The translations under genes and the position numbers were made by a program. Positions 52,001 to 62,300 of a DNA stretch of 64,000 nt are shown here, one piece after another. The notes beneath the pieces are model-generated. The model was not told the origin of the DNA and did not search any database. It was given only the letters and a program-made list of their open reading frames with translations. The stretch is from contig OZ245039.1 in NCBI GenBank assembly GCA_965224095.1, positions 620,001-684,000 on the forward strand, in the 5' to 3' direction. This DNA is from JBPEWY01 sp965224095 (GTDB lineage Bacteria; Bacteroidota; Bacteroidia; Flavobacteriales; Flavobacteriaceae). Within the stretch, counting starts at the first letter, position 1; every line of letters starts with the position of its first letter.

Positions 52001-54434
52001 CCTGAACCGGAAAGGGTAATTTTGTGATCCACGGATTTCCTTCTCTTTTATCTTTTAAATAAAAATAGGTAGAGCTTTTGTATTCAAAAGAGGTTTCCTT
52101 TCCCATATTGTTCCTATATCCGACCAATACATGCGGTTTTTTACTATCCATCAAATCAATATACCGCATAGGTGTTTCTGCGTGTTCCGGTAAATCGGAA
52201 GACCAAACAATGCAGGAAGTCCCGGTTCCCAACAAATCTACCACCGAAAGCCGGTTATTATTGTTAAACGGAAAAGAAGGGTCTATTTCAAAAGGAAGGC
52301 TCCAGGCATTACCGCTGTAATTAATAAAAGCTCTAAAGTGATTTTTCCCCAGATAAATAATATCGGTAGCTCCCGTACCGCTTACATCGGCCATATGGAT
52401 GTATTGCGGATTGAATAAATCGGGGTGATCAAAAGCAGGGGCGTTTTCCATGGATATCTTAGAACTAAATTTTCCGTAGCCCATATTAGCCCAATAACAT
52501 ATTTCGCCATTTCGAATCCTGACAATATCGGTTAAACCGTCGCCGGACATATCTGCCAGGAAAATAGTTTGTAACTGATCAGCAAAAACGACAGCCGGTC
52601 CCTGTTCCTCCTCAAAGGTTTTAAGTGTTTTTTCAGCCGGCTTATGTCCTTTCTTTCCATCGGAAGCATACCAAACAAATACATGCTCTTCCGAAATAAC
52701 AATATCCGGTTGCCCGTCTCCGGTTAGATCAATTAAGCGGGTATTAGGGTCGTTGAAATCTATCGTGACCAACTTTTGGAAAGGCATAAAAGGTTCCCAT
52801 TCCGCTTTGTCGCCAATCTCAAAAAAACCCTGCATTCCTCCTTCCTTCACCACAATCTGTTTATTTCCATCGGCATTTAGGTCCTGGAGTGATAATTTTC
52901 CATTAGTAAATCCCGTAAATGAAGGTTTTTGTAAGACTTTTTGAGCCGTGCTAAAGCTAATCTTACCTAGATTATCCGGATCGCCTAAATTACTTTTGTA
53001 ATACCAACCTTCTGCCTGTTCCGTAAAAATTCCGGAGATGCCTTCCCCGTATAAGTCTACCCACTGATAATTATTGGTTAAACCTACAGGTGCATTTACA
53101 ATAGCCTCTTTATCAACGGTTTTAACTTTCTTGTTCCAGTGTAAATTTTGATATGTAAATTCAACAGGCGGGAGAGACCTTACGGAGTATTCCCCGCTAG
53201 GTTTTCTAATATAACCATATTGTGCAATAGATGCGAGATAACTTACCTCTGTTTGTCCGGAATCGTTTATCGACGAGGGCTCATAAGTAAGATTCATAGA
53301 TCTTACCAGATAGTTTTCACCAAAATCTCCCTCATCGGGTGTGCCTACAAACTGTTTTTCACCATTAAAATGATGAAACATTAAAATGCGTTTACACAAA
53401 CGATTCGTTCTAATTTCAAAACCGGAGCGATACGATGAAAACGGATCCGGCCTGTAATCCCAATCCTGAACTTCCTCCGGCGTGGGAACTAACAAGTGGT
53501 GTTCTCCATAGTCCATAACCAGTTCGAAAAAATATTCAGTGCTATCCGGGGTTTGGGGATCATAAGGTGTTAACACATTCGCATAATACGCACTTTTATT
53601 TCCATACGTTATCTTTTTCAGATATGTATTTGTATACGGAGCCACTCCACTCTTCCTGTTTGTTTCGAAAAGCAACGCCGGAATACTTTCATCGGCAAGG
53701 GGACTTCCATTTTTATCAATATTCGTATCCTGTTTGTAATGATACTGCATCCAATTGCCTTTATCATCATAGCTGAACTCCGGCATCCACTGAAAAATCC
53801 TTGAGACATCCTCAGGATCAGCTATCCGAGCTTCTTTACTTTGCCCGAAAATGGTTGTGATATTCTCACGGGTAGTTACTTTCCAGTACGTGCCGTAATC
53901 TGCATGATAGATCTTCTCAATACGGGCAAAGATCCCTTCAATCCTCGGTCGGTATTGTTTTATCCAATATCCGTCGTCTCCGTTACCGGGGTATTCCTTT
54001 TCTTCCCATGTTCCACCTTTTTTCTCCATACAGGGTACCAGGTCTTCTGCTCCCGAAAAAAGAAAAATATCTTCCTCAAGCCCGTCTCTGTACCTGGGAA
54101 GTCTCTTATCGGTTTTACGTTGAATAGCAGGGTAATCAACAGACCATCCAAGGCCATATGGGCTATTTCCTCCTCCGGAGTTATAGCTCAACGCTAGTGA
54201 AGGAGTAAAACCGTTCCGTCCCGGAGAAAGCGGTAAGGGGATGCTAAAATTCGCTGTTCCGTTAGCCGCATTCACTTCAAATTTCTCATCGATTCCCTTG
54301 AGAGCTCCTCCTCCCTTCGGGAGTTCAATTTTAGGGATGGTAAGTGCATTCGATTCCGTTGCATTCTCTTTGGTAAGGCCGGAGATATCCGTATTATTTT
54401 TGTTCCCGTCTGTGTTTTTGTTTTGATTTATCAT
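49041..54434 (-). CDS. Tc toxin B-component (SpvB/TcB-type)
   Basis: A 1,797-residue TcB subunit, which joins TcC to make the hollow cocoon that docks on TcA. Order: SpvB domain (about 30-330; LPKGGGALKGIDEKFEVNAANG, GNSPYGLGW); FG-GAP-like propeller loops near 516-700 (DLNADGNK, DLTGDGQPD, DMSGDGLTD, DVSGTGATD); TcB middle regions near 770-1050 (GYRNNMGKETSFEYKSST, EFRGFGMVEQLD, LTKTWFHTGAF); then the start of the RHS shell (YDSIGRLIKTEFPDG, YKYDMLGHRVYENSM). It stops at YDFKSNLLESTKRLLQK, in the middle of what is usually one continuous RHS chain in fused TcB-TcC proteins. The first TcC cassette resumes 3 bp later with IPDWSAGLSLEGEQYVH. The 388 bp upstream hold no gene. Confidence 0.92.
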   Translation of the reverse strand: MINQNKNTDGNKNNTDISGLTKENATESNALTIPKIELPKGGGALKGIDEKFEVNAANGTANFSIPLPLSPGRNGFTPSLALSYNSGGGNSPYGLGWSVDYPAIQRKTDKRLPRYRDGLEEDIFLFSGAEDLVPCMEKKGGTWEEKEYPGNGDDGYWIKQYRPRIEGIFARIEKIYHADYGTYWKVTTRENITTIFGQSKEARIADPEDVSRIFQWMPEFSYDDKGNWMQYHYKQDTNIDKNGSPLADESIPALLFETNRKSGVAPYTNTYLKKITYGNKSAYYANVLTPYDPQTPDSTEYFFELVMDYGEHHLLVPTPEEVQDWDYRPDPFSSYRSGFEIRTNRLCKRILMFHHFNGEKQFVGTPDEGDFGENYLVRSMNLTYEPSSINDSGQTEVSYLASIAQYGYIRKPSGEYSVRSLPPVEFTYQNLHWNKKVKTVDKEAIVNAPVGLTNNYQWVDLYGEGISGIFTEQAEGWYYKSNLGDPDNLGKISFSTAQKVLQKPSFTGFTNGKLSLQDLNADGNKQIVVKEGGMQGFFEIGDKAEWEPFMPFQKLVTIDFNDPNTRLIDLTGDGQPDIVISEEHVFVWYASDGKKGHKPAEKTLKTFEEEQGPAVVFADQLQTIFLADMSGDGLTDIVRIRNGEICYWANMGYGKFSSKISMENAPAFDHPDLFNPQYIHMADVSGTGATDIIYLGKNHFRAFINYSGNAWSLPFEIDPSFPFNNNNRLSVVDLLGTGTSCIVWSSDLPEHAETPMRYIDLMDSKKPHVLVGYRNNMGKETSFEYKSSTYFYLKDKREGNPWITKLPFPVQVVSKFIVEEKITDVRFSTLYHYHHGYYDSLEREFRGFGMVEQLDSEHYKEWEKNNLSNRLDSSEILFQKPVLTKTWFHTGAFLERERILHQFENEYWPAQYTQKFPSDPILINEPKLTDANVDDEIKQLKGKAYREAIRACKSMILRQEIFALEASEDMLEETLRREKKPYTVTTRNCNIQQLQPRSHNYFGVFLVTENETVTIHYERNITDPRIAHTLNLKIDDLGNILESASVVYPRQIATMQHPLKLLEDAAEALNYKREDEKDAYKESLSKTRMLQAIPNITYTINKYTNDIDRPEVYRLRQLADVQTFEITGLEKANQPLLKAEDFDMVFDKPTLEYHMVPPTSELRNRLIEHIQTSFYNETLDDELAIEVLPSHGIIYQSYQLAYTNALLNDIYGDKLPNTDTALENIMGSLDQDSDQSDAKFSKRNNSWWIRSGLIDYIGVGSLTDAENSFFSPKSYIDPFGSRTEVFYYKDYFINLERVIDELNNEIITENFNFRTLGPIKTKDINDNQSEICLDELGMVKAMALMGKDDEADSLQGIAEYTLDTERNLIADYLKESDTVGLRTKAHQLLQKASVRFVYDFDAFVESTVLRKAQSRSEFESTPCKRIPYRPTVIGSISREQHKLAEPDVQLSFEYSDGIGNVVMVKAQAEPGEALAMVIHDDCTFDLEIRNTGDQLRWIGNGRTILNNKGNPVKQYEPYFSVSPFFESAKELVERGFTPVMYYDSIGRLIKTEFPDGSFSKVEFDSWQQRIFDQNDTIKESLWYKNRKDGQLGADQKLAAEKAVKHNGTPLVIHLDTLGRSVLSVSHNKTGTRDLLGRLQPTDDEYYSTQIILDIEGNTQKVIDAKGNEVMSYKYDMLGHRVYENSMDAGERWMLNNTMGNPVKVWDSRDFIFTYEYDELQRPVKMRVFGGPHNFNHLYEVIEYGDRKNQPLAERNTRKQNNLLGEKMVHKDTSGLTTFIKYDFKSNLLESTKRLLQK

Positions 54435-54822
54435 CCCGTTTCCAGTTAGCGGATTTTGTATTAAGGGAATGGGGAGAACATTTATTTAAGAGGTCTTCTT
54501 TTCGTATTTTTAAATGTAACACTATAATTATCAGTATGCTACGGGATTTTCCCTTGAATTACCTTAAGGGTATTTCCCTGTATTAGTAAGGATATTGTAC
54601 TTAAGATTTTTACGATGGATTATGTGACAGATTCATTACTTTTCCAGCATAAAAGGGTTAGGTATTGGTTTAAACTTATCGTTAATGGAAATATAATTTG
54701 ACGGTTTAAGAAGCAAATGCATTTCGAAGAGTAACGTTAACACAAAAAAAGGGAAGTAAATACTTCCCTTGAGTTTTTTAACAGTAAAAGTTGCTTAAAG
54801 CCTATTGTAGTCTTTAATTATT
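54435..54822. other. Intergenic region upstream of tcB
   Basis: A 388-bp gap that should hold the tcB promoter. I find no TAnnTTTG match on the - strand. A short inverted repeat CCCTT/AAGGG (54551-54555 and 54566-54570) lies between two similar segments, GGGATTTTCCC (54543) and GGGTATTTCCC (54568); it could be a regulatory site about 110 bp before the ATG. The far end carries the terminator of the upstream unit. Confidence 0.4.
54749..54770. terminator. Bidirectional factor-independent terminator
   Basis: AAGGGAAGTA (54749-54758) and TACTTCCCTT (54761-54770) pair perfectly. On the - strand the stem is followed by a T7 run and on the + strand by GAGTTTTTT. It stands 53 bp after the 147-aa gene's stop on the - strand and separates that transcript from tcB. 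Confidence 0.8.
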
Positions 54823-55266
54823 TTACTGCCAGCTTAATTCGTTTTTTACTTCAGTATCATTAATCCAATCCCCATTCATATACTCTTTAACCGACTCGTA
54901 AGTATCCAGATTATTGGATCTGGAAACAATTCTAACATCCTGAGTCCAATCGCCATACCCATAAATTAGCTGATACAGTTGAAGAATATCTCCATTACTT
55001 AATTCAACAAAAAAAGTACTTTCTTCCCAATCATCTTTTATAAACTGAATACGGATATCTGTTTCCTTTAATTTTGAATACTTCAAATGTATCCACTTCC
55101 TTTTTTCAATCTTTGATTCATGAATTAAATAAAAATCGTGTCCATCAAAAAATAATACATGATCATCCTGATTGAACTTAATTAATAACTCCAGTATTTT
55201 TCTTTTTTTATGAAAAAAATACAAAATTGACCGAATGGGTTTCGTACTGATCTTATTTTTGTTCAT
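54823..55266 (-). CDS. Small hypothetical protein
   Basis: A 147-residue protein with no signal peptide. The ATG at 55266 is chosen because upstream in-frame codons overlap a gap without coding bias. It has alternating strands with many aromatic and acidic residues (LLIKFNQDDHVLFFDGHDFYLIH, then ELSNGDILQLYQLIYGYGDW) and looks like a compact alpha/beta protein. I do not recognise the family. Position after a toxin-immunity pair suggests an extra immunity or orphan gene, 257 bp downstream of the 272-aa gene; this is only a positional guess. Confidence 0.6.
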   Translation of the reverse strand: MNKNKISTKPIRSILYFFHKKRKILELLIKFNQDDHVLFFDGHDFYLIHESKIEKRKWIHLKYSKLKETDIRIQFIKDDWEESTFFVELSNGDILQLYQLIYGYGDWTQDVRIVSRSNNLDTYESVKEYMNGDWINDTEVKNELSWQ

Positions 55267-55523
55267 GACCCTAATTTCTACACATTTGATGCTCTCAGCT
55301 AATTTCAATAAGTGTACGATTTCTTATTTTATTCTAGCAAATCACATCCTTTGGCTCGTTTAAAAATTTTTTAGTATTAGAAAACTAAAAATATTCAACA
55401 CTATTTAATCTAAGACCCTAGCAAGTATCAGTTTGTGTTTCCTGGTCTTTTACCTATGTGAGTTCTAATCGATCAATTTAGAGAATACGTCATATAATTT
55501 ATCGTAACAGATATTCTCTTTTT

Positions 55524-56342
55524 TTAATTGGATTTAGATTTCTTAGCTCTATTTTTTAAAAACTGAGCAAAATCTACGGCTGTTTTGACCCGATAACCAT
55601 CTATTGCTTTTTGCAGTTTTGTTTTTTTCCAAAATTCTTTTTGTTTCTTTCTATTCTTAGAATCCTGAGGCCGTTCATTTAATTGAAAAAGTCTTACTTC
55701 TACAAGCTTATGCCCATTAATTTTAACACTTTGAGAATAATCTAAACTTAAAAAAACCTCTTCAGGTATTATATCATAAAATTCTTTTCCGAAATAACAT
55801 ATAGGTGCTGCCATAAAAGTATATCCCCTTACTATAACTTTTTTACCCCAGTCTGATTCATGAACCAAACTTCTTAAACCAAATCCACGTTTAGTTGAAA
55901 TTTTATTTTGATCGAATGCATCCTTTTGATCATAAAGGTAAGCATATGCCAAGGATACTTTTGAGGAAAGCAGCCTAGAAAAAACCTCTTTATTGATAAA
56001 CCATTCCAGTGTATCAAAAGAAATCCATTCCAAGGTACAAAACACCGTCGTGGAAATAGAAACATCGTTTAACCGAAATCTAAAAAAGGGGGTTGGATTT
56101 TCCGTTTGATAGTATTTATCGTAAACGGTAAAAGACGTAATTCCTCCCATTTCCTTAAGTGCCATGTTTTTAATCAAAAACTCTTCTTCAAAAGAGACTT
56201 GGAAAGTTGAGTCCTTGAATTCATTATAATGAACATCCATTCTATAAGGAATGAATTGAGTTTCGTGTAGAATCTCCCTTAAGAAGTTTCTAAGGAAACT
56301 CAATTCAACCAATAGCTTTACTTCGCAACTATATTTTCGCAT
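55524..56342 (-). CDS. Putative immunity protein of the upstream RHS toxin
   Basis: A 272-residue soluble protein with no signal or membrane segment. It has a beta-rich N-terminal half (FQVSFEEEFLIKNMALKE, GGITSFTVYDKYY, FFRFRLNDVSISTTVFCTLEWISFDTLEWFINKEVFSRLL) and a very basic tail (KNRKKQKEFWKKTKLQKA, FLKNRAKKSKSN). No family is recognised. Its ATG shares one base with the stop of the giant RHS protein (TAATG), so translation is coupled. Overlap with a polymorphic toxin is the usual arrangement for its immunity protein, which is the basis of the call. Confidence 0.6.
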   Translation of the reverse strand: MRKYSCEVKLLVELSFLRNFLREILHETQFIPYRMDVHYNEFKDSTFQVSFEEEFLIKNMALKEMGGITSFTVYDKYYQTENPTPFFRFRLNDVSISTTVFCTLEWISFDTLEWFINKEVFSRLLSSKVSLAYAYLYDQKDAFDQNKISTKRGFGLRSLVHESDWGKKVIVRGYTFMAAPICYFGKEFYDIIPEEVFLSLDYSQSVKINGHKLVEVRLFQLNERPQDSKNRKKQKEFWKKTKLQKAIDGYRVKTAVDFAQFLKNRAKKSKSN

Positions 56343-59300
56343 TATCTGATTTGATCAATACTTATGTTAACATTTAAGTTGTTATTACTAATGTAAGAAT
56401 TTAATTTAGTTTTTAAATCTTTTAATTGTTGTGAAGTATATTGTCCTCTTTGGACATAAATTTGTAATGTTCTTTCCCCATAAGCATCTCCCATTCCTGA
56501 TAATCTGTTTAACTTTCTGTAAAAACTTGAAGCGCTTAAATTTCTTGCACTAGTCGTAGTCACATCCACAATATTACCTGCATTATCAAAGAGATCAAAC
56601 ACCGGGTTATTTTCTTTTATTTCAATATTAGCATTTTTAAAACCTCTGTATTTGGTACCCAACGCATGAGCTTCCGCCAACTTTCTATTTTCTAAACCTC
56701 CTCTAAAGATTTTACTAGCAGGAATTCTTCTTCCAATTTTACGCATAAAGAGCCCAGCAAGTTTATCTCCCAGTAAGGATGAGATTCCTCCTTCACCTGC
56801 CGCCATCAATGCACCTTCCCATGTCCAATCATCATTCTTCATCATATATGTTATCATATCTCCTGCTGCGGAAAGAGCAGCTGCTGAATATTTGCCTTTA
56901 ACCAGGTTTTCCCCTGCCGATCTCGCTACCTGCCAACCATCAATATCTAAGCGCCCCCATGCATCTGCGATACTTCCTCCTCCAGAAATCCATTCAGTTG
57001 CCAACTGGACCGCCACATCCGCAATTGCTCCTGCAGCGGCTCTTTTTCCCACCCACCAGAGAATAGGTGCAATAGGAAACTTACCACTCGGATCTGAAAG
57101 ATTGACAGGGTTTTGATAGGTATAAGCAAAAGTGTTAAGGTTTCCTGAAGAAAAAACCCCGTAATTGGGTTGTCCATCCAAGTAATTAATTACAACGGGA
57201 TCTACACTTTGCCAAACGCTTGTTCTGGGATCATAATAACGGGCACCATAATAATATAATCCGGTTTCTTCATCCAGTTCTTTCCCATTAAATAGATATG
57301 GTGTTCGTTCACTGTTCCCGTGTTCTTCCAGGAAAGTTTCACCAAAGGCAAAGTACTCCAAATGTTGATACACCTCTCCATTAGTATCTGTCAGATAAGC
57401 GGAGCTCCCCAAATGATCCGGATGATAATAGAAAATAAAGGCTTCCTTATTCACTCCGTTGCCGCCTGAACCATTATTATCTCCTCCATTGGTGTTTCCG
57501 TCTTTATTTTGTCCTGGAGGCAGATTTCCGCTATTTCCCGCTTCGCCATCCACTTTTTCCATTTCCAGCCCCAGGTCGGCGTACAGCTTTAAAATACTTC
57601 CTTTCAGGGCAGTTTCTTTTGCTGTATAATCGATCCCGGTTCCCGCAGTATCCTGCAATAAGCCATCACTGCTTTCTCCCAGTTTACTTACAATACGCTG
57701 ATTTTCAATATAAAAGTGCTTGGTGAAATTACCACTGCGTATTACCACATAGGGATTTACATAAACTGTATAGTTCCCGATACCGCCGTTTCCACCTGCA
57801 TTCTTACCATTAACCCGTACATTCTGTCCTCCGCCATTGCGTTTGAGTACCCGCTCATTAGATGCATCATAAACGTAACTGAACACCGCTCCGTTATCGG
57901 CAATAGCTTTGATCCGGTTTTCTTCGTCCCATACAATCTGACGTTCCTGACCGCTTACATCATGCGTCCATCCGGTTTGATTCCCGTTTGCATCGTATGT
58001 ATAGGCCCTATCGCCTATATGGATAGGCGCATGGGGTTGTGTATCTCCATACTGGTATTCCCAGTTATAGGTAGTTTTATTACGCGGACTCCATTCGGTT
58101 TCATCATATCCCTTAAATTCATGCAATTGGTTTTTTTGCGTAATACTGTGAATACTGTTATAACTCATATTCAGGCTGTAGCGGTTTTCATGATTACTTC
58201 CCAAATGACTTCCCGTAGCAGAGGTAAGTCGGTATAAATCGTCATAGGTATATTGATAATCCGTTTGTCCTCCCATTAAATTACTAGCTGGGATTTCTGC
58301 CTTATTCTGTAATCTGAGAATGTTATTTACGCGATCGTAAGTATATATATTATCCATCATTTTACGATCGGTGGCCGTTTCTGCCACCATATTGTGCAAC
58401 CTACGCCGTTCGGGTTCATAGGAATAAAAAGTCTCCGTTCCGTTTCCATAACTAAGATATACCCGTTGTTCAAATTTGTCATACCCCAGCTGGGTGAGAT
58501 AGTTATAATCGGTACCATCTTTTTTACCGGACATATCATGAAGCAATCCTCCTAAATTATAGCTGTACTTCAGGGTTTCCCCGTCGGGATAGATCATATC
58601 AGTTACCCGATTCCAGGTATCATAGGTCCATTGGGTGGTATAAGTAAGTAGTTCGCTATCAGGTACCACAATAGTACGGATGTTTTTCACCATAGCTCCC
58701 AGACTATTATAGAAAAATTCCTGCGCCCCGGTGGCATCTTCCTGAACCACTATTCTTCCTGCTCGATTGTTAGGGGCACCGCTATCACCATAAGTATATG
58801 TCACATTATTTTGTGGATTATCCGGGTAGTTAACTTTAGTCAGGCGTTCAAACTCATACTCATAGCCAATCCCTCCTCCACTAAGTGCCAGGTTTGCGGT
58901 TACCTTTCGAGTCATATTATTGGCCAAATCGTATTGAAAAGTAGTCGTACCTGCATCGGGATGTATTACCTGAGTACGTCTTCCCAACCAATCATATTCA
59001 GACGTAATTAAATTGTTTTGGTCATCTTTTACTTCTGTCAGTTCATTAATGGCATTATACGTATAACTGGTCCATATATTGCTTCCCTGACTGTAAAGTT
59101 CCTGTATTGCGGTAGTAAGACCGCGCACATTGGTGTAACTTTCTTTCCAAATACCATTAGCATCCGTTACTCTGGTACTAAACTGTGTTTGTCCATTTCT
59201 GTCGCTTCCAAAAGTGTATTCTGTTTTGGTAATGGCTTCATCAGGTAATGTAGTTAACGTATTTCTATCCAACACATCATATACCGTTCTGGTTGGAGTT

Positions 59301-62300
59301 ATTATATCGTAACTAGAATTGAATTGTCCTTGTGTACCCACAGGTTCTCTTACCGGGTAGTAGTTTTCCACAATTCTTCCAAAAGCATCAAAGGTCACCC
59401 TTCCTGAAACAATCATAACTTCATCATTAGCACCTTGTGGAGCAGTATAGATAGCTCCATCCTTTTTCATCTGCAAGTTTCTTTTTAATCCATCGATAAA
59501 AGTAGAAGTCAACAAATCATTATCAGGGTGTGCCGGATCGTAATGTCGGGTCAGTGCCCATGGAACTTCCGCCTCCGGATGATATTCAAAGGCAATGGTA
59601 TAGGGTAAACCAGCCGCCAGTTCCAGAGGACCTGTTACAGTGGTAATTCTTCCCAGATCATCGATTTCATAACGCATTTGCTGTCCGTTGAGATCTGTAC
59701 TCAACAGCATTTGTCCAAATAAATATTCGTATTCCGAATTTGAGGTATATCCATAAGCGTCCGTAACCTGAGTGGTGTAGGTATGTACTTCCGGATCGTA
59801 TGCATATTCGAAAAACAACCGATCTCCTGATACATTTTCAGGGCGAGTGATTTTGGTGAGGTTTCCATATTGGTCATAATCCATATCGTAAGTGGCAATA
59901 CCTCCGTTTTCCAAATATTTTCTTATCTGTATGAGATTTCCGTTCAGGGTATTAATATCGGTTTCACGACGGCGATATGTTTGTCCGCTACCACTTACTG
60001 TAATGGAACTCGGGGTCCCCACAATATACTTATCTGTAATATTGTGATATGTAATACTGGATGAAATATCATCGGCTGTCCCGCTGTCTCCGAAATCCGT
60101 ATAAGAAATTATATTCCCTAAAACATCATATCCATAAGTCACTCGCGTGGTTTTTCCCGCTGTTGTTTGTCCCTCATAAAAGTTTTTTTGCATTTCCACA
60201 GTTGCCGGGAAAGCGGTACCGGCATCATTATTTGCAAAAGTTGAAGGAAGATTGGCTCCCGTTGTAATATCTTTTAGAGCAAAACTATTCAGTGTTTCCG
60301 TGTACAGGTTTTCGGTGCCGTCCTGCATTACTTCCCGTTCCAGTAAGCCCTTTTCGTAATAATTATTGTTTTTGAATTCCTGAACCACGGTCCTGTAAAT
60401 AGAATTCCCGGCCTGCGTATCCCTTTGGTGGCTTTTTACGGTTTTAAATCCATAAAAATCGCGCTCATGGCGGTTATAAAAACCATCTTCATATTCAAAA
60501 GTACTTATCATGGTATCTGCTCCGTCTCCATCAAAACCGTCATGAACCGTTACTGTGGTTAAAGCCCAGATATTATTAGGTAGGTCGTAAGTATTACCTA
60601 CCCGGGCATAATCCAGTTCAAAAGAAGCTCCTAAGGGTCGTTTTACTCCTTTTAGTAAATTAGTCCTTGCAATCGTGGATCGTTTTACTTTTAGCTCTTC
60701 ATCTTTTTTTGACTCCAACACATCCGGATATCCATCTCCGTTAAGGTCGTTAAGCTGTTGCCAGTCTCTACTTACTCCGTGACCGATGGTTCCACTGGGG
60801 TTAAAACATAATTTAGCCACAGGAATGGGTGGTACCAAGGGAATACAAACTGTAAAGGCGGTATTTGCAGATTCTCCGGTAGAAGCTCCTTCATTAATTC
60901 CCGGGGCATTTGCCCAAGGTATGGCCGGAGCAAATCCGTTACCTGTATTAAGATTTACGGTAAGTGTACTTCCGCTTCTGGTTAATATATCTACCAGTCC
61001 ATCTCCATTGATATCCTGAAGTGTTGTATTGGCTTCGTTTTCGGTTCTGGACAGAGATATACCGGCGGCTACACTCCAGTTTCCAAAGTTCACACCGATA
61101 CCTCCTCCATAATCAATACTCTCCCCATCCCTGATCTCCACATAACCCCAGGGTTCTCTCGGAGCAAAACTATATCCTAAATTCAGTGCTACATCACCTC
61201 CCTGGAATACTTTATCCGGTAACCCATCTCCATTAACATCCATCCAGGAGTGTTTGGTTTCATCTTCATTATTGGAAAAATTACCACTCACACTTACGGA
61301 GGTCTTGGCATCATTTTCCGAACTAACAGCATTCATTTGCCCTCCGGAAATTGCTCGCTTCATCGTTGCGATTTGAGCTTTTACCACATCGCGTGTAGTA
61401 TTGGTATTATTACTTTTCGCATTGATATAAGTTCCCCCTATGGTAAAACCTTCGGCTTCAAATTCTGCCCGGTGTCTATCCAGTGAATGAGGAACTGCCG
61501 CTTCCGTTAATCCCCCTCTGGAGTCTGTATACTGTATGTGCGATTGTGTAACAATATCGGGGTATCCATCTCCATTCATATCTACAAAATCTGAGATATT
61601 CTCCGTATATCCGTCGCTAATACTATAGCTGCCACTTACTGCACCTACACCCGCACCTAAGGCATAGCTATTAGTTTTGGTTTTTGTGATTTTAATTATC
61701 CCTGAGGCTCCTGTTCCATTAGCAACAGTTCCTGAAAAAGGTGAGGCCAATGTTAGGTCATCTTCTCCCAACCGCGATGAACTTATTTGTGATGCCGTTA
61801 CATAGGTAAGATTATCAAACCCCTTCCAGGATTGATCTTCTGCCATTGCATACATGATGATAAAGTTACTCTTAGTTGGATCGTAACCTCCTTCCAGATC
61901 TCCTGGGTCGCTAATGGTATTAGGATCTGTAGGGTTCATCAACTCATTATCCAATACTAATTCCGACTCGTTGATAGGTTGATTTGCGCGATCGCGGTTA
62001 CCGTTATAGGTAAATTGCCCCCATCCTCTGTATAGATGGCCAAAACTAATATCGTCATAAATCGTATATAATCCTGCGTTTACGATTTCCGGAATCCCGC
62101 CATTTACCACTATTTCCGCCTGATTTTGAGTGATACTTTCCGCCAGTTCCATCTGATCACTATGAAACTCTACAAAAAGTTGATCTCCAGTTACTACATT
62201 AACCGATACCGGACTTGCTGCGCCTACTACTCCTGATATTACCGTAAGTGTTTGCTTTGAAATAAGTTCGTTTTCTTTTTTAATGGAAAAGGTGATCATT

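Noticed and set aside
29562..54434. Extracellular contractile injection system or T6SS
   Set aside because: No sheath, tube, baseplate or ATPase gene is present; the A/B/C composition is that of a Tc toxin.
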